A stretch of DNA of 64,000 nt from Macrotrachela quadricornifera (lineage: Eukaryota; Rotifera; Eurotatoria; Philodinida; Philodinidae): positions 109,293 through 173,292 of the forward strand of contig JAJEKB010000361.1 in NCBI GenBank assembly GCA_022393335.1, read 5' to 3'. The stretch's first letter is position 1; each line of letters opens with the position of its first letter. The notes beneath the pieces are model-generated. The model worked only from the letters and a program-made list of their open reading frames with translations, did no database searches and was not told where the DNA came from. The translations under genes and the position numbers were made by a program. Positions 63,701 to 64,000 of this stretch are shown here, piece by piece.

Positions 63701-64000
63701 ATCAAATCTTAAAACTATGATGAATACATCTTGTATTTTTATAGTAGTATTACAAACCGAGATAATATCAGTCAATAATATACTGAAAATATCGATATGA
63801 ATACTTGATGATCATTTTGAGAGTCACGTAGATATTTTTATTCATATGAAAACTAATTTTTATCGAAATGTTTAACTTAAAAAACATTCTTTTATTTAAT
63901 GAGTCATATTCTTATCTTATTCTTTTATTCAAGGTGATGCACTTATTTGTTGTATTCTTGGTAAAGAAACACCATTGGTTGATGATCCTTATCTTATTCT
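57795..64000 (+). CDS. ECPAS: Proteasome adaptor and scaffold ECM29 (ECPAS), N-terminal half
   Basis: Exons: 57795-57834, 57906-58036, 59129-59248, 59297-59565, 59628-59838, 59886-59983, 60056-60182, 60442-60549, 60610-60695, 60747-60995, 61794-62980, 63934-64000 and on; about 897 aa so far of a protein that is about 1800 aa in other animals. It matches ECM29 throughout: NRYFIQLISCGDDYQFQEL, AVEVFIHINKRIKTRSEIQI, NFSIMYIKMGFMRL, RIRLKLYPYLLKSR, GKLSYRVQKLLSDD, FVMNVFPSND-like HEAT stretches, IKEKAIQTLGFIA and DTKQIELQLNIGDAL. ECM29 is a HEAT-repeat solenoid that binds the 26S proteasome. Start ATG at 57795 gives MEIDHDV, near the animal QEIDEL start. Exon 11 is 1.19 kb without an intron while others are small. 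Introns 2, 10 and 11 are each 0.8-1.1 kb and carry repeats. Confidence 0.93.
58434..58515. repeat. 10-bp-period minisatellite in ECM29 intron 2
   Basis: On the minus strand the units read TACTGGAATC, TGCTAGAGTC, TACTAGGGTT, TAGCAGGATC, CACTGTAGATC, a degenerate ten-base period with consensus near TACTAGRATC. It is followed at once by a GC-rich block (58520-58675). Confidence 0.7.
58520..58675. repeat. GC-rich insert in ECM29 intron 2
   Basis: About 155 bp with many CCCT/CGCC words (for example TTCGCCCTCGCCCTCAGTGAG near 58600, and again TTTCGCCCTCACTTTC at 58640), sharply unlike the AT-rich surroundings. Probably an inserted repetitive element together with the adjacent minisatellite. Confidence 0.5.
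60292..60331. repeat. Near-perfect hairpin in ECM29 intron 7
   Basis: A perfect 10-bp inverted repeat with a two-base centre (CATTATTCTT GA AAGAATAATG, 60301-60322) is extended on both sides by about nine bases with two mismatches (TCTTAGAAA / TATCTAGGA). Confidence 0.75.
63420..63600. repeat. GC-rich insert in ECM29 intron 11
   Basis: A block with GGGGGG, CCCCC and mixed sequence in the 950-bp intron 62981-63933. On the minus strand an open frame (GTGGGEGLEPGIPLKSEN...) crosses it, without start context or homology that I know. Probably an inserted repeat. Confidence 0.5.

Noticed and set aside
1..64000. CRISPR arrays, operons, ribosome-binding sites, bacterial insertion sequences
   Set aside because: None seen; the window is eukaryotic nuclear DNA with spliced genes.

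Overview
The window is a piece of a very AT-rich animal nuclear genome. Genes are broken by many short introns (about 50-110 bp) with ordinary GT...AG borders, and several families are animal-specific: integrin beta, liprin-beta, RUNDC3, LRP2BP, GM2-activator-like and Ral. The low GC, compact introns, a cysteine-rich B-box/RS-type protein and an intronless GH31 glycosidase of bacterial type together suggest a rotifer, probably a bdelloid. That is an inference; no single marker proves it.

Layout. 1-1177: 5' part of a class A GPCR (minus), cut by the window edge. 1178-12360: about 11 kb with almost no genes, holding one copy each at 8815-9150 and 11713-12015 of a diverged repeat, and a possible gene relic at 10450-10926. 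12361-16826: two tandem paralogues encoding a SAM-like domain plus a C-terminal basic domain (minus). 17691-20834: quiescin sulfhydryl oxidase (minus, 10 exons). 21486-22222: GM2-activator-like secreted lipid-binding protein. 23383-24130: an inverted-repeat element. 24364-25902: LRP2BP (Sel1 repeats). 27278-28209: Ral GTPase (plus). 31144-33966: GH31 alpha-glucosidase-like gene without introns, crossed by a 407-base run of N. 34160-40527: liprin-beta, with at least two alternative internal first exons. 41679-43057: LSM12. 43352-48308: integrin beta (20 exons). 49035-49965: B-box/RS/Cys-cluster protein (plus). 50248-51310: DUSP12/YVH1 phosphatase. 51621-51977: small SnoaL-like protein. 52536-54868: RUNDC3. 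56755-57414: RBM7-like RNA-binding protein. 57795-64000: first half of ECM29/ECPAS proteasome adaptor (plus), running off the window.

The genes do not form one pathway. Most are housekeeping or signalling genes, mostly on the minus strand. Divergent pairs that may share promoter space are RBM7/ECM29 (380 bp apart), integrin/B-box (726 bp) and LRP2BP/Ral (1.4 kb). Exon borders were read by hand from reading-frame continuity and splice signals; the sum of exon lengths was checked to be a multiple of three for the complete genes. No clear new multi-gene system was found. The best leads are the intronless GH31 gene as a candidate for lateral acquisition, the alternative starts of liprin-beta, the tandem SAM-like pair, and several repeat insertions in introns.
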